Shown here in pieces: positions 40,083 to 48,461 of a stretch of 64,000 nucleotides of DNA; the first letter of the stretch is position 1; each line of letters starts with the position of its first letter. The notes under the pieces are model-generated. The model did not search any database and was not told where the DNA came from. It saw nothing but the letters and a program-made list of their open reading frames with translations. Both the position numbers and the translations under genes were made by a program. Location of the stretch: assembly GCA_947499955.1 (NCBI GenBank), contig CANMQI010000010.1:204189-268188 (forward strand). Reading direction: 5' to 3'. Origin of the DNA: an uncultured Granulosicoccus sp. Lineage in GTDB: Bacteria; Pseudomonadota; Gammaproteobacteria; Granulosicoccales; Granulosicoccaceae.

Positions 40083-40405
40083 GCCAGCATAGCGTCGAGC
40101 TGCAGGACGACTTCGCCGATCCTGTCAACAAGGGCGTTACTCGTCCAGCGATGTACAAGGGGGTGCCTTTACTCCCCTTGTACGTTTCGTTAGTCGGTAC
40201 AGGGTTCTGCGCAATGGCAAGCGACAGCACCGCAGTGTGGTTCCTGATTATCCCTGTCTACCTGCTCATGCGGCAAGTCACTGCGAAAGACCCGCAGCGC
40301 TGGCGATTGATCGAGCGATGGCTGTATTTCTTCGCTCGTCGGCTCACATGGCGACCACCATTCATTCGAGCACGAATCTACTCACCCGTAAAGCATAGGA
40401 GGTGA
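40079..40405 (+). CDS. virB3: VirB3-like inner-membrane T4SS protein
   Basis: 108 residues from TTG 40,079, which overlaps the virB2 stop. The diagnostic start of VirB3 is clear (KGVTRPAMYKGVPLLPLYVSL), with two hydrophobic segments and a basic C-terminus. It works with VirB4 in pilus biogenesis. Two bases separate it from virB4. Confidence 0.85.
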   Translation: MSQHSVELQDDFADPVNKGVTRPAMYKGVPLLPLYVSLVGTGFCAMASDSTAVWFLIIPVYLLMRQVTAKDPQRWRLIERWLYFFARRLTWRPPFIRARIYSPVKHRR

Positions 40406-40406
40406 C

Positions 40407-42821
40407 ATGCTCCAGAATTTACTTCCAAAATTGAGCGGCTCCGACTTCATCCCTCTGGAGCCTTACATCCCTCAGTCTGCGCATATCGACGAGCGAACCG
40501 TCGTCACGAAGAGTGGCGACGTGATGCGCTTCTATCGCGTTGATGGCATCGAGTTCGAAACGATTGACGGACTGGATGCGCTGACGCACAAGCTCAACCT
40601 GAACAACTGCATTCGTGGAATCAGCGACGGTCAAGTAGCGCTGTATCAACACACTATGCGTGTGCCTGTCGAGCTGCATCCTACAAGCGGCTTCACTGAC
40701 GACCGAGCGCAAGACATCGACCGTCGATACATCGAGTCGCTGAATCGCAAGGGCATGATGGAGACTGTTCTGTTCCTGACTGTCGTCTATCGTCCAACTG
40801 TTCGCAAGTCGATCAAGCTGCTGACGCGAATCGGCAGACGCTCCACAGCAGAGATCGAGCGGGACAATCAGTTGGCAGCAGGCCGATTGCGCGACGTCTG
40901 TATGCAGGTCGAGAGCACGCTCTCTGATTACGGGCTGACGCCTCTCGAATCTGACGGCGAATTCTCTGAGCCAATGTCGTTTCTGAACGCTCTGCTGACA
41001 GGCATGTGGACCAAGATTCGTTTGAGCGAAGAATCCATCAGCGGCGTGATCGGTGGCTCTGTCATTCGCCCAGGTAGCGAAGTCATCGAGATTCGATCTG
41101 CGACAGACATCGACTACGTGCAGATGGTCGAGATTCTTGACTACAAGGCGAAGACGACGCCTGGGTGTCTTGACGGCTTGCTGTACTTGCCGTTCCGAGC
41201 AATCGTGACTCAATCGTTCAGCACACTGTCACGCGCCGAAGGCGAAGAGACGCTGATCCGGCAGATGGAGTATCTCGAAAAGTCCGAAGACCGATCTCCG
41301 ACTCAGGTCAACCAGCTGAAGCAAGCGATTGATATGTACGTCGATGGTCAGTATGCAATGGGTGAGTACGGTTTCAGCGTTGCGGTCTACGGCTCCAGCA
41401 TCGAGGAGGTGCAGGAGAACACGAAAGAGGTGATTTCGATTCTCACGGACTCTGGCTTTATCGCCATGCTGTCTACGCTGAGCTGCGAGTCGCAGTTCTT
41501 CGCGCAGCTGCCAGGGAATTTCTACGAGCGTGGCAGGCTGGCGTATCTCACCAGCAAGAACTACGCATCGCTTGCGTGTCTGCATGGGTTCGGCAGAGGC
41601 AAGGCAAACGGCAATCCGTGGGGCGAATGCTTGACGTATCTGCAGACTTCCAGTGGTCAGCCGTTCGCGTTCAATCTGCACGTTGCCACGAATCCCGAGA
41701 ATCAAGAGGGCGTCAAACTGATCGGGAACACTCGCATCATCGGCAAGGCTGGAACAGGCAAGAGTAGCTTGCTCCACTTCCTGATCGACCAGATGCAGAA
41801 GTACGATGTCACGTCACTGACCTTCGACAAGAACTTCTCCGGTCGGGTGGCGACGCTGGCGCGAGGTGGGCTGTATCTCTCAATCGAGAAAGGACGTCCG
41901 ACCGGCATCAATCCGTTCCAGTGGGAGCCGAACGAGAGCACTCGCGACTTTCTGATGCAGCTCGTTCTCTGGCTGATTCACTCTGACGGCTCCGGCCTGA
42001 TTGCTGCCGAGGATCGAACTCGTGTGTCCGAGGGTATCAGTAGCGTTCTGAGACTGCCGAAAGAATTGCGCCGTCTGTCCACTCTGCTGCAGAACATCGC
42101 AGAGCCTACAGGTCGTTCGAATGGTCTGATTGATCGTCTTGCCCCTTGGTGCTATGACGATGGACACGGACGTGTTGGCGAGTATGCCTGGGTGGTCGAC
42201 AACCCTGTCGACAGCTTCGAGTTGACAGGTGCGTCGAATATCGGGATCGACTGCTCGTCGTTCCTGAAAGATCAGACAGTCCGAACGCCGATCACGATGA
42301 TGATCTTGCAGAAGGCTCGCTCATTGATGGACGGCAGGCGCTTCAATATCAATTTCGAGGAAGCTCAGGCGTTGCTTGATGACCCTGCGCTGTGCGCGTT
42401 CGCTGGTGATGAACAAGAGACGATCCGCAAGAAGGACGGGTTCTGTATCTTCCTTTCGCCAACGCCGTCGTCGATTCTGGAATCTGCAGTGTCGTCACAG
42501 CTAAGGGAGCAGATAGCGACTGAAATCTATCTGCCAAACCCGAAGGCGAGCAAGCACGAATACTGCGCCGGTTTCGGATTGACAGATAGCGAGTTCGCGT
42601 TACTGAAGTCTCAAGACGAGCAGTCGCGAGTGATGCTGGTGAAGCAGGGCACTCGATCCTACTTGGCTCGGTTGGACCTGTCTCCGTTTCAGGACTTGAT
42701 GGCGATCTACAGCGCGTCAGCTGAGAGCAACGAAGCAGCAGACAAAGCAATCGAGCTGATGGGTGACAAGCCTGCTGACTGGTTGCCTGAATACTGCCGA
42801 CTCATGGGGGTAAGTCAGTAA
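40407..42821 (+). CDS. virB4: VirB4 T4SS ATPase
   Basis: 804 residues, normal size. Walker A GKAGTGKSSLLHFL at about 441-454; further ATPase motifs follow (FNINFEEAQALLDDPA as Walker B region, RKKDGFCIFLSPTPSS and EQSRVMLVKQG). The N-terminal 400 residues match the VirB4/CagE domain. It energises pilus assembly and substrate passage at the inner membrane. Stop overlaps the next ATG. Confidence 0.95.
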   Translation: MLQNLLPKLSGSDFIPLEPYIPQSAHIDERTVVTKSGDVMRFYRVDGIEFETIDGLDALTHKLNLNNCIRGISDGQVALYQHTMRVPVELHPTSGFTDDRAQDIDRRYIESLNRKGMMETVLFLTVVYRPTVRKSIKLLTRIGRRSTAEIERDNQLAAGRLRDVCMQVESTLSDYGLTPLESDGEFSEPMSFLNALLTGMWTKIRLSEESISGVIGGSVIRPGSEVIEIRSATDIDYVQMVEILDYKAKTTPGCLDGLLYLPFRAIVTQSFSTLSRAEGEETLIRQMEYLEKSEDRSPTQVNQLKQAIDMYVDGQYAMGEYGFSVAVYGSSIEEVQENTKEVISILTDSGFIAMLSTLSCESQFFAQLPGNFYERGRLAYLTSKNYASLACLHGFGRGKANGNPWGECLTYLQTSSGQPFAFNLHVATNPENQEGVKLIGNTRIIGKAGTGKSSLLHFLIDQMQKYDVTSLTFDKNFSGRVATLARGGLYLSIEKGRPTGINPFQWEPNESTRDFLMQLVLWLIHSDGSGLIAAEDRTRVSEGISSVLRLPKELRRLSTLLQNIAEPTGRSNGLIDRLAPWCYDDGHGRVGEYAWVVDNPVDSFELTGASNIGIDCSSFLKDQTVRTPITMMILQKARSLMDGRRFNINFEEAQALLDDPALCAFAGDEQETIRKKDGFCIFLSPTPSSILESAVSSQLREQIATEIYLPNPKASKHEYCAGFGLTDSEFALLKSQDEQSRVMLVKQGTRSYLARLDLSPFQDLMAIYSASAESNEAADKAIELMGDKPADWLPEYCRLMGVSQ

Positions 42822-43558
42822 TGAGAAAATTGGTTGTTCTGACCGCTGCCATGAAGGTGGTTGTTCTGGTCACTGCTATGTGGTCGTCTCCAGCGATGGC
42901 AATCGGCATCGGCATTCCGACGTTCGACTCGGCGCAAGCGCTCAATTTCATCAGGACGCTGCAGCATTACAAAGACCAGTGGGACCAGTTGGAGCGCGAA
43001 TATGAAAAGCTGCGAGCTACGCACGACGCTCTGACCGGCGTTCGAAACCTGGGCGAGGTCTTCGACGATCCGCTCCTTCGACGATACCTGCCAAGAGAGT
43101 GGCTCAAGGTCTATCGAGAAATGAAAAAGCTGGGCTATGACGGTTTGGTACGGGAGGGTGCTGCAATGTGGGCGATCAATAAGGTGTTCGAGCGCTGCGA
43201 CAAGATCACGCTGCTGGATGAGCGCCTCGATTGCGAGACTCGCGCAGCGCTGCCGTCACAGAATCAGGCTGACATTTCGATGGTGATGGAGAAGATCGCA
43301 TCGCGTGGTGATCAGATTCGAGAGCTGCAGGCTGCGATCAACGCAACGGAAGACCCCAAAGCGATTGCAGAGCTGCAGGCTCGAATTGCTATCGAGCAGG
43401 TCGCTGTGCAGAACGAAGCGAGCAGCATCATGGCGATGAATATGGCAATGGAGAACGAGCGCCAAGTGCTATCGCAGAGAGCGCTTGAGTTCAACTCACG
43501 AGCAAGATCAGCCAAGGGAGGCGCGATGCTGTCGCCTCTCACGTTCGGGGAGGAATGA
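42821..43558 (+). CDS. virB5: VirB5-like minor pilin / pilus-tip protein
   Basis: 245 residues with TAATG overlap. Signal peptide (VVVLVTAMWSSPAMA, cleavage near 27-28), then IPTFDSAQALNFIRTLQHYKDQWDQLEREYEKLRATHDALTG, the typical VirB5 start. A long helical C-terminal part with a Cys pair (FERCDKITLLDERLDCETRA) follows. Located between virB4 and virB6 as in Ti-type systems. Confidence 0.82.
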   Translation: MRKLVVLTAAMKVVVLVTAMWSSPAMAIGIGIPTFDSAQALNFIRTLQHYKDQWDQLEREYEKLRATHDALTGVRNLGEVFDDPLLRRYLPREWLKVYREMKKLGYDGLVREGAAMWAINKVFERCDKITLLDERLDCETRAALPSQNQADISMVMEKIASRGDQIRELQAAINATEDPKAIAELQARIAIEQVAVQNEASSIMAMNMAMENERQVLSQRALEFNSRARSAKGGAMLSPLTFGEE

Positions 43559-44637
43559 TGGACGAGACAATTGATGTCGAAGTCGGCGTATACCAGTATT
43601 TCGGCGAATCCATTACCAGTGCCATAGAGTACTTTCTGACTCCTGCCAGCACTGCGCTGATCGACGGACTGGGTGAGCTGGCTAATACAGGCGTGACGCT
43701 CTACATCACGCTTTTCGGGATGCTGGTGATCTTGGGCGCTGTAGATATGCCGCTGCGCAAAGGCTTGATGATTGCCGCCAAGATCGTCTTTGTTGGTGCC
43801 ATTGCGCTCAACACGAACACGTATAGCGAGTACGTCATTGGCGGTTTTCAGTCGCTACAGCTCGGCATGATCGACGTGATGAATGTCTCTGAAGGCGGCA
43901 CGCCTTACGCTGTGCTCGACGAGGCTCTGGCGCGAGGTGCAGAACTGGCGGTACTTGCCTACGAACGAGCGAACGACTCCGGCTGGCATTTTGGCGACGT
44001 CATCATGTGGGACTTGTGCGGTATCGCAATCATGATTGCAGCGTCGCTGATCACTGCTGCCGGATTCGGCATCGTCGTCATGGCAGAGGTGGCGCTGAAT
44101 ATCATGATGGCGCTTGGACCGTTCTTTATTCTGCTCGCGATCTTCCCGATGACTCAACGGATATTCGATGGCTGGTTCAGCCAGTCAATGAACTACACGC
44201 TTCTCGGTGTCATTGTCTCGGTCATTCTGATGTTCTGCGTGGCAGCGTTGAACAAGTTCCTGCTCGGCGCTGACATTACGTCCAAGGACGTCAGTCCGGT
44301 CATCGTGACAGGACAGGTGATCGCCCTGGGTATCGTCTCCTGCTATCTGATCTGGCAAGCGCCGGGGATGGCAGCTGGATTGGGTGGCGGTTTGTCGATG
44401 GCAGCTCTGACGTTTGCGCATATGGCCGCTCCGTACCGTGGCTACAAGCAAGCCGTCAACCCTGTCTCGATTCGTCGTGATGCGCAGTCTGGAATGATGG
44501 CGACAGGCACTCGTGTTGATCATATTGCAGCCGGTAACACGCTCATAAACCCTGCTTACTGGCAGCAGAACATCAAGAACATTGGCCGCAACTGGGGCTG
44601 GCGAGCAGGGGGTAAGGCGAGGGAGGATAGATCATGA
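43555..44637 (+). CDS. virB6: VirB6 polytopic channel protein
   Basis: 360 residues, ATGATG start overlapping virB5. About six hydrophobic helices (VTLYITLFGMLVILGAVD; GIAIMIAASLITAAGFGIVVMAEVALNIMMALGPFFILLAIF; TLLGVIVSVILMFCVAAL; VSCYLIWQAPGMAAGL) and a soluble C-terminus. Matches the TrbL/VirB6 family. It forms part of the inner-membrane channel. The operon breaks after this gene and restarts at a new operator. Confidence 0.88.
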   Translation: MMDETIDVEVGVYQYFGESITSAIEYFLTPASTALIDGLGELANTGVTLYITLFGMLVILGAVDMPLRKGLMIAAKIVFVGAIALNTNTYSEYVIGGFQSLQLGMIDVMNVSEGGTPYAVLDEALARGAELAVLAYERANDSGWHFGDVIMWDLCGIAIMIAASLITAAGFGIVVMAEVALNIMMALGPFFILLAIFPMTQRIFDGWFSQSMNYTLLGVIVSVILMFCVAALNKFLLGADITSKDVSPVIVTGQVIALGIVSCYLIWQAPGMAAGLGGGLSMAALTFAHMAAPYRGYKQAVNPVSIRRDAQSGMMATGTRVDHIAAGNTLINPAYWQQNIKNIGRNWGWRAGGKAREDRS

Positions 44638-44656
44638 AATAGCAGCAAAACGATAA

Positions 44657-44682
44657 CCAAAATAGTGTATATTGGTTGCCAA
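44657..44682 (+). promoter_or_regulatory. Operator CCAA-N11-TTGG-N3-CCAA before virB8
   Basis: CCAA 44,657-44,660, TTGG 44,672-44,675, CCAA 44,679-44,682, with GTGTATATT inside the spacer as a possible -10. It lies in the 67-base gap between virB6 and virB8 and marks a second promoter within the T4SS cluster. Confidence 0.7.
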
Positions 44683-44704
44683 GATTAAGGAGGGCAACCA
44701 AGCG

Positions 44705-45346
44705 ATGAATCACTTCGAAAGGGCGTCCAAGTGGGACGCATCAAGAATGCAAACTCTGGAACGATCCGAGCGTCGTGCTTGGATCGTTGTCTATTTACTA
44801 AGCCTTATTGTTGGCAGTCTGGCCGCAGTCATATTCTTCATGCCGCCAAAGGTTGTGATGGAGCCTTACGTTGTCAGAGTCGACGAGGCGACGGGAGCAG
44901 TCGAACAGGCGACAGCGCTGGTAGATATGGAGCTGACGTCAGAGGACGCGATGACTAGGCACTGGCTTCGTGAGTACGTGATCCAGCGCGAGTCTTACAA
45001 CTACTACTCGCAGCAAGCCGACTACAACACGACGATAGCTCGATCAGCGATTGACGTTGCTCGTGATTACTCCAAGTGGGCAGTCGAGCTGTCAGAGCGC
45101 TATGGCGACAACATGGTTGTCGACGTCGACATAATCTCAATCGTTCCTCAGAACGACTGGACCGCAACAGTCCGGTTCATCAAGCGAGCGAAGTCGAAAA
45201 ACAAGCAGCGCGAAATGACAGCGTGGACTGCGACCATCACGTACCAGTATCGAGAGACCAAGAAGCTCAACGTCGACGAACGTGACGCGAATCCTTTCGG
45301 TTTTCAAGTCACCAGCTATCGACTGGTGCAGGAGTCAGAGCTGTGA
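44705..45346 (+). CDS. virB8: VirB8 T4SS scaffold protein
   Basis: 213 residues from ATG 44,705, behind AAGGAGG. Short cytoplasmic N-terminus, one transmembrane helix (WIVVYLLSLIVGSLAAVIFF, about 26-45), then a periplasmic NTF2-like domain: PYVVRVDEATGAV, a helix pair, and FQVTSYRLVQE at the end. Matches VirB8/TrbF. Overlaps virB9. Confidence 0.9.
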   Translation: MNHFERASKWDASRMQTLERSERRAWIVVYLLSLIVGSLAAVIFFMPPKVVMEPYVVRVDEATGAVEQATALVDMELTSEDAMTRHWLREYVIQRESYNYYSQQADYNTTIARSAIDVARDYSKWAVELSERYGDNMVVDVDIISIVPQNDWTATVRFIKRAKSKNKQREMTAWTATITYQYRETKKLNVDERDANPFGFQVTSYRLVQESEL

Positions 45347-46200
45347 GGTGGCTCGTCGCTATTCTGCTGATGGCGTCGACTGTCAATGCTGCTGAAGTCC
45401 CGCAATCGTCTCGACGTGACAACCGAATCCAGTACGTCGACTATCACCCTGGCTCTGTTGTTGAAGTTGCTGCAGCGGTCGGCGTGGTCACTCGAATCGT
45501 CTTCGAGAAAGGCGAAGTCATCGAAGACTTGGAGCGTGACGTTCAGGTCGGCAAGCCGATGGCGTGGCACTTCGCATCGACAGGTAACATCCTGTCCATG
45601 AAGCCGATCAGTGTGAACGGCATTCAGCCAAACGCGAGAGAGTGGCCGACCAACGTTGGCATCGTGACATCGAAGGGTCGTCTCTACGATCTGGACGTCA
45701 GAGTTGCCAGCGAGGACGAGCTGACACGCATTGCCTACCGAGTGCAGTTCGAGTATCCAAAAGAGGACTTCGAGCGACGCTTGGCAAAGCACAAGGCTGA
45801 CACTGAGAAGGAGCGAAAGCAGCAACAGTGCATGGCTGGCGAGAGCGACGCGCCACCGATTGTGCCTCGCAATTCTCACTACGGGAAAGTGGGTAAGAGC
45901 AGTTCAATCGCTCCGAATATGGCGTTTGATGATGGCACGTTCACCTACCTGCGATTCAGCGCTGGTCAGGACATTCCGGTCCCAACTATCGTTGGTGCAG
46001 ATGGAATTGAGCGAGCAGTCAACAAACATTCGGGCAGTTGGATCGAGAAGCGTTATTCCGACGGACGTTCTCGATTGCAGGTGTCGCAAGACGGATGCCT
46101 GCCAGTGGACACGCTTGTCGTCCACAGGGTAGCTCCGGCAATCATGCTGCGAGCTGGAAGTCGGGTAGTGAAAATCATCAATCTGGAGAAAAATCAATGA
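45343..46200 (+). CDS. virB9: VirB9 outer-membrane core protein
   Basis: 285 residues from GTG. Signal peptide (cleaved near NAAEV, residue 16). N-terminal beta domain with DNRIQYVDYHPGSVVEV and a linker. C-terminal VirB9/CagX domain: MAFDDGTFTYLRFSAGQDIPVPTIV and SDGRSRLQVSQDGCLPVDTLVV. Together with VirB10 it builds the outer-membrane ring. No separate VirB7 lipoprotein was seen beside it. Confidence 0.92.
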   Translation: MRWLVAILLMASTVNAAEVPQSSRRDNRIQYVDYHPGSVVEVAAAVGVVTRIVFEKGEVIEDLERDVQVGKPMAWHFASTGNILSMKPISVNGIQPNAREWPTNVGIVTSKGRLYDLDVRVASEDELTRIAYRVQFEYPKEDFERRLAKHKADTEKERKQQQCMAGESDAPPIVPRNSHYGKVGKSSSIAPNMAFDDGTFTYLRFSAGQDIPVPTIVGADGIERAVNKHSGSWIEKRYSDGRSRLQVSQDGCLPVDTLVVHRVAPAIMLRAGSRVVKIINLEKNQ

Positions 46201-46421
46201 TCCACATCAATAAAGGTCAGTACACGTCAGCAGCGAACGGTCAGGTATCCGGCAAGGGTGTCGTCAAGGCTATCAGTCAGATCATCAAAGCGGAGCCAGG
46301 TGCGAGTGACTGCGCGATTGACGCAGACTGCACGGTCGGCGAGTTGTTTGCCGCTTACGGGTTTTTCGCTATCCAGTCGATCACTGGCCCAGACAGCAAC
46401 GTCGGAGGTGACGAATCGTGA
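46197..46421 (+). CDS. Small protein between virB9 and virB10, unknown
   Basis: 74 residues, coupled on both sides (ATGA and GTGA overlaps). Two Cys (SDCAIDADCTVGEL), a hydrophobic C-terminal segment (LFAAYGFFAIQSI), no signal peptide or lipobox. Tight coupling suggests a T4SS part or regulator; it is not a recognisable VirB7. Confidence 0.55.
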   Translation: MIHINKGQYTSAANGQVSGKGVVKAISQIIKAEPGASDCAIDADCTVGELFAAYGFFAIQSITGPDSNVGGDES

Positions 46422-47530
46422 GATTTCGCGCTCTTGAAGGGGAGCGCGAGTTCGGTAGCATCAGTCAGGTTCAACTGCCGCCCTGGAAACGGGGCGCAGT
46501 TGTTGTCCTGATTCTCGTCGTTATCGGATTCATCGCGTTCAACGCATACCGGCAGTCTATCGCCGCAAAGACGGCAGCAGCAGAGCAAGCTCAAGAAGAG
46601 GAGAAGCGTCGACGTTCCGTGACTATCGCTGCTGATTTGCCGATTCCTGAGTTCGGCGAGTTTCCTGCAGAAGTTGAAGTGGCAGAGGAACAGGACGAGC
46701 CAGAAGCCAGAGCAGAGCCAGAGGTGATCGTCAAGACGGTCTACATCGACCCGACGCCCAAGCAGTCTTTTGATCCGTCTGCGTCCGGCTCCACTCTGAT
46801 CGACGCGACGTCATATAGCTATGACCACAGCGATTCTGTCGAGGCTGCTGCTACACAATCAGGTGACGTTGCCCAGGGTGGCGCACTGATGGAGGCAAGT
46901 GGACAGCAAGATCAGGGAGCTGTCATGCCGGTAGGGATGGCTCGGGCGACTCGCATGAGTGACCGAAGTACGAAGCTGACACAAGGCTCCACGATCAGCT
47001 GCAATCTCTCCAAGTCGATCATCACTGAATACGCTGGACACGTCTCTTGCGAAACGATGGCACCGATCTATAGCGCTGACGGTTCTCGTCTGTTGATTCC
47101 ACCTACGTCTACAGCTGTAGGGACATACGCATCTGCTGTAGGCCAGGGCATTCGACGAATTGGCGTTCAGTGGCATCGAATCGAAACCCCATCAGGTGAC
47201 GTGATCAATATCGACTCGCCAGCGACAGGGCCGCTCGGTTCAACGGGTATCGACGCGGGTGTCGACACTCATTTCTGGGATCGTTTCGGCGGTGCAATTC
47301 TGGTCAGTCTGATCGACGTTGCAATTGATGAACTGACAGACAGTGCAGAGACAACGGGCGAAGTCGTGTTCGCCGGTTCCGCTCGTGCAGGCGCTTCACT
47401 CGCAGAGGAAGTGCTGAGAAATTCGATCAACATCAAGCCAACCCGATACGCAAACATCGGCGACGAGGTGGCTATCGTCGTCACGAATCAGGATTGGGAT
47501 TTTTCGGAGGTCGTTTATGACAGGCATTGA
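46418..47530 (+). CDS. virB10: VirB10 T4SS core-complex protein
   Basis: 370 residues from GTG. One N-terminal transmembrane helix (AVVVLILVVIGFIAF, about 28-42), an acidic/Pro-rich periplasmic linker, and the C-terminal VirB10/TrbI beta-barrel domain (LTQGSTISCNLSKSIITEYAGHVSCE; DGSRLLIPPTSTAVGTY; GIRRIGVQWHRIETPSGDVINIDSPATGPLG). It spans both membranes and senses ATPase state. Overlaps virB11. Confidence 0.93.
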   Translation: MRFRALEGEREFGSISQVQLPPWKRGAVVVLILVVIGFIAFNAYRQSIAAKTAAAEQAQEEEKRRRSVTIAADLPIPEFGEFPAEVEVAEEQDEPEARAEPEVIVKTVYIDPTPKQSFDPSASGSTLIDATSYSYDHSDSVEAAATQSGDVAQGGALMEASGQQDQGAVMPVGMARATRMSDRSTKLTQGSTISCNLSKSIITEYAGHVSCETMAPIYSADGSRLLIPPTSTAVGTYASAVGQGIRRIGVQWHRIETPSGDVINIDSPATGPLGSTGIDAGVDTHFWDRFGGAILVSLIDVAIDELTDSAETTGEVVFAGSARAGASLAEEVLRNSINIKPTRYANIGDEVAIVVTNQDWDFSEVVYDRH

Positions 47531-48461
47531 TAGAGGCGACACGCTTCGGAACATGCTGCTTCCGTTGCGTCCGTTTCTTGATGATCCAGACGTGACCGAA
47601 ATCTGTCTGAATCGCCCGAATGAAGTCTTCACGCTGACAGACAGGTGGAATCACTATCGGGAAGGGTTTTCCCTGCCTGACTTGAGATCGTTCGCGACAG
47701 CCGCAGCACGATACGTAGACAACGACATTTCAAACAGTTCGCCAGTGCTGTCTGGACTGCTGCCAGACTACGAGCGCGTTCAGATCGTGAGTCAGCCAGC
47801 GTGTGAGATCAACACGGTATCCGTGACGATTCGAAAGCCTGCTCAGTCCATCATCCCGATGGACGAATACAGCAGGAGAGGTTTCTTCGAGCCAGAAGAG
47901 AAGGATCAGCAGAAGCTCGATCCTCTTCTGCCGTTGTACGACATGAAGGACAAGCGATCATTCATCGAAGCAGCCATCGGTTTCGGCAAGACGATTGTTG
48001 TCGCTGGCGGCACTGGCTCAGGAAAAACGACGTTGCTGCGAACGCTGCTCAACCTGATACCCAGCGACAAGCGAATCATCACGATTGAGGACGTGCCAGA
48101 GCTGCCGGTCAGACAGCCGAACCGTGTTCACCTGTTCTCGAATGCTCTCGGGCCGACTCAGATGTTCAAATGCACCATGCGTATGCGTCCTGACGTGGTG
48201 ATCCTGGGCGAAGTCAGGGGAGAGGAGGCGTTCGACTTTGTGAACGTCGTACAGAGCGGTCACGGCGGCAGTATGACCAGTGTTCACGCTGCTTCGTGTG
48301 AAGCGGCGTTCGACAGACTCGCCATGCTGTTCGGTACTTCTCCTCAAGGCGGCAGAATTCCCGACGCTGCAGTGCGGCGAATGCTGCGCGAGGTGATCGA
48401 CGTCGTGATTCATCTGACTCCTGAGAAACGAATCAGCGAGGTCTACTACAAAGATGCTTGA
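47517..48461 (+). CDS. virB11: VirB11 T4SS ATPase
   Basis: 314 residues. N-terminal domain with DDPDVTEICLNRP. Walker A GGTGSGKTTLLRTL near 162-175, then ITIEDVPELP (Asp box), the His box region MRPDVVILGEVRGEEAFDFVNVVQSGHGG. Hexameric traffic ATPase working with VirB4 and VirD4. Normal length; overlaps virD4 by 8 bases. Confidence 0.95.
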   Translation: MTGIDRGDTLRNMLLPLRPFLDDPDVTEICLNRPNEVFTLTDRWNHYREGFSLPDLRSFATAAARYVDNDISNSSPVLSGLLPDYERVQIVSQPACEINTVSVTIRKPAQSIIPMDEYSRRGFFEPEEKDQQKLDPLLPLYDMKDKRSFIEAAIGFGKTIVVAGGTGSGKTTLLRTLLNLIPSDKRIITIEDVPELPVRQPNRVHLFSNALGPTQMFKCTMRMRPDVVILGEVRGEEAFDFVNVVQSGHGGSMTSVHAASCEAAFDRLAMLFGTSPQGGRIPDAAVRRMLREVIDVVIHLTPEKRISEVYYKDA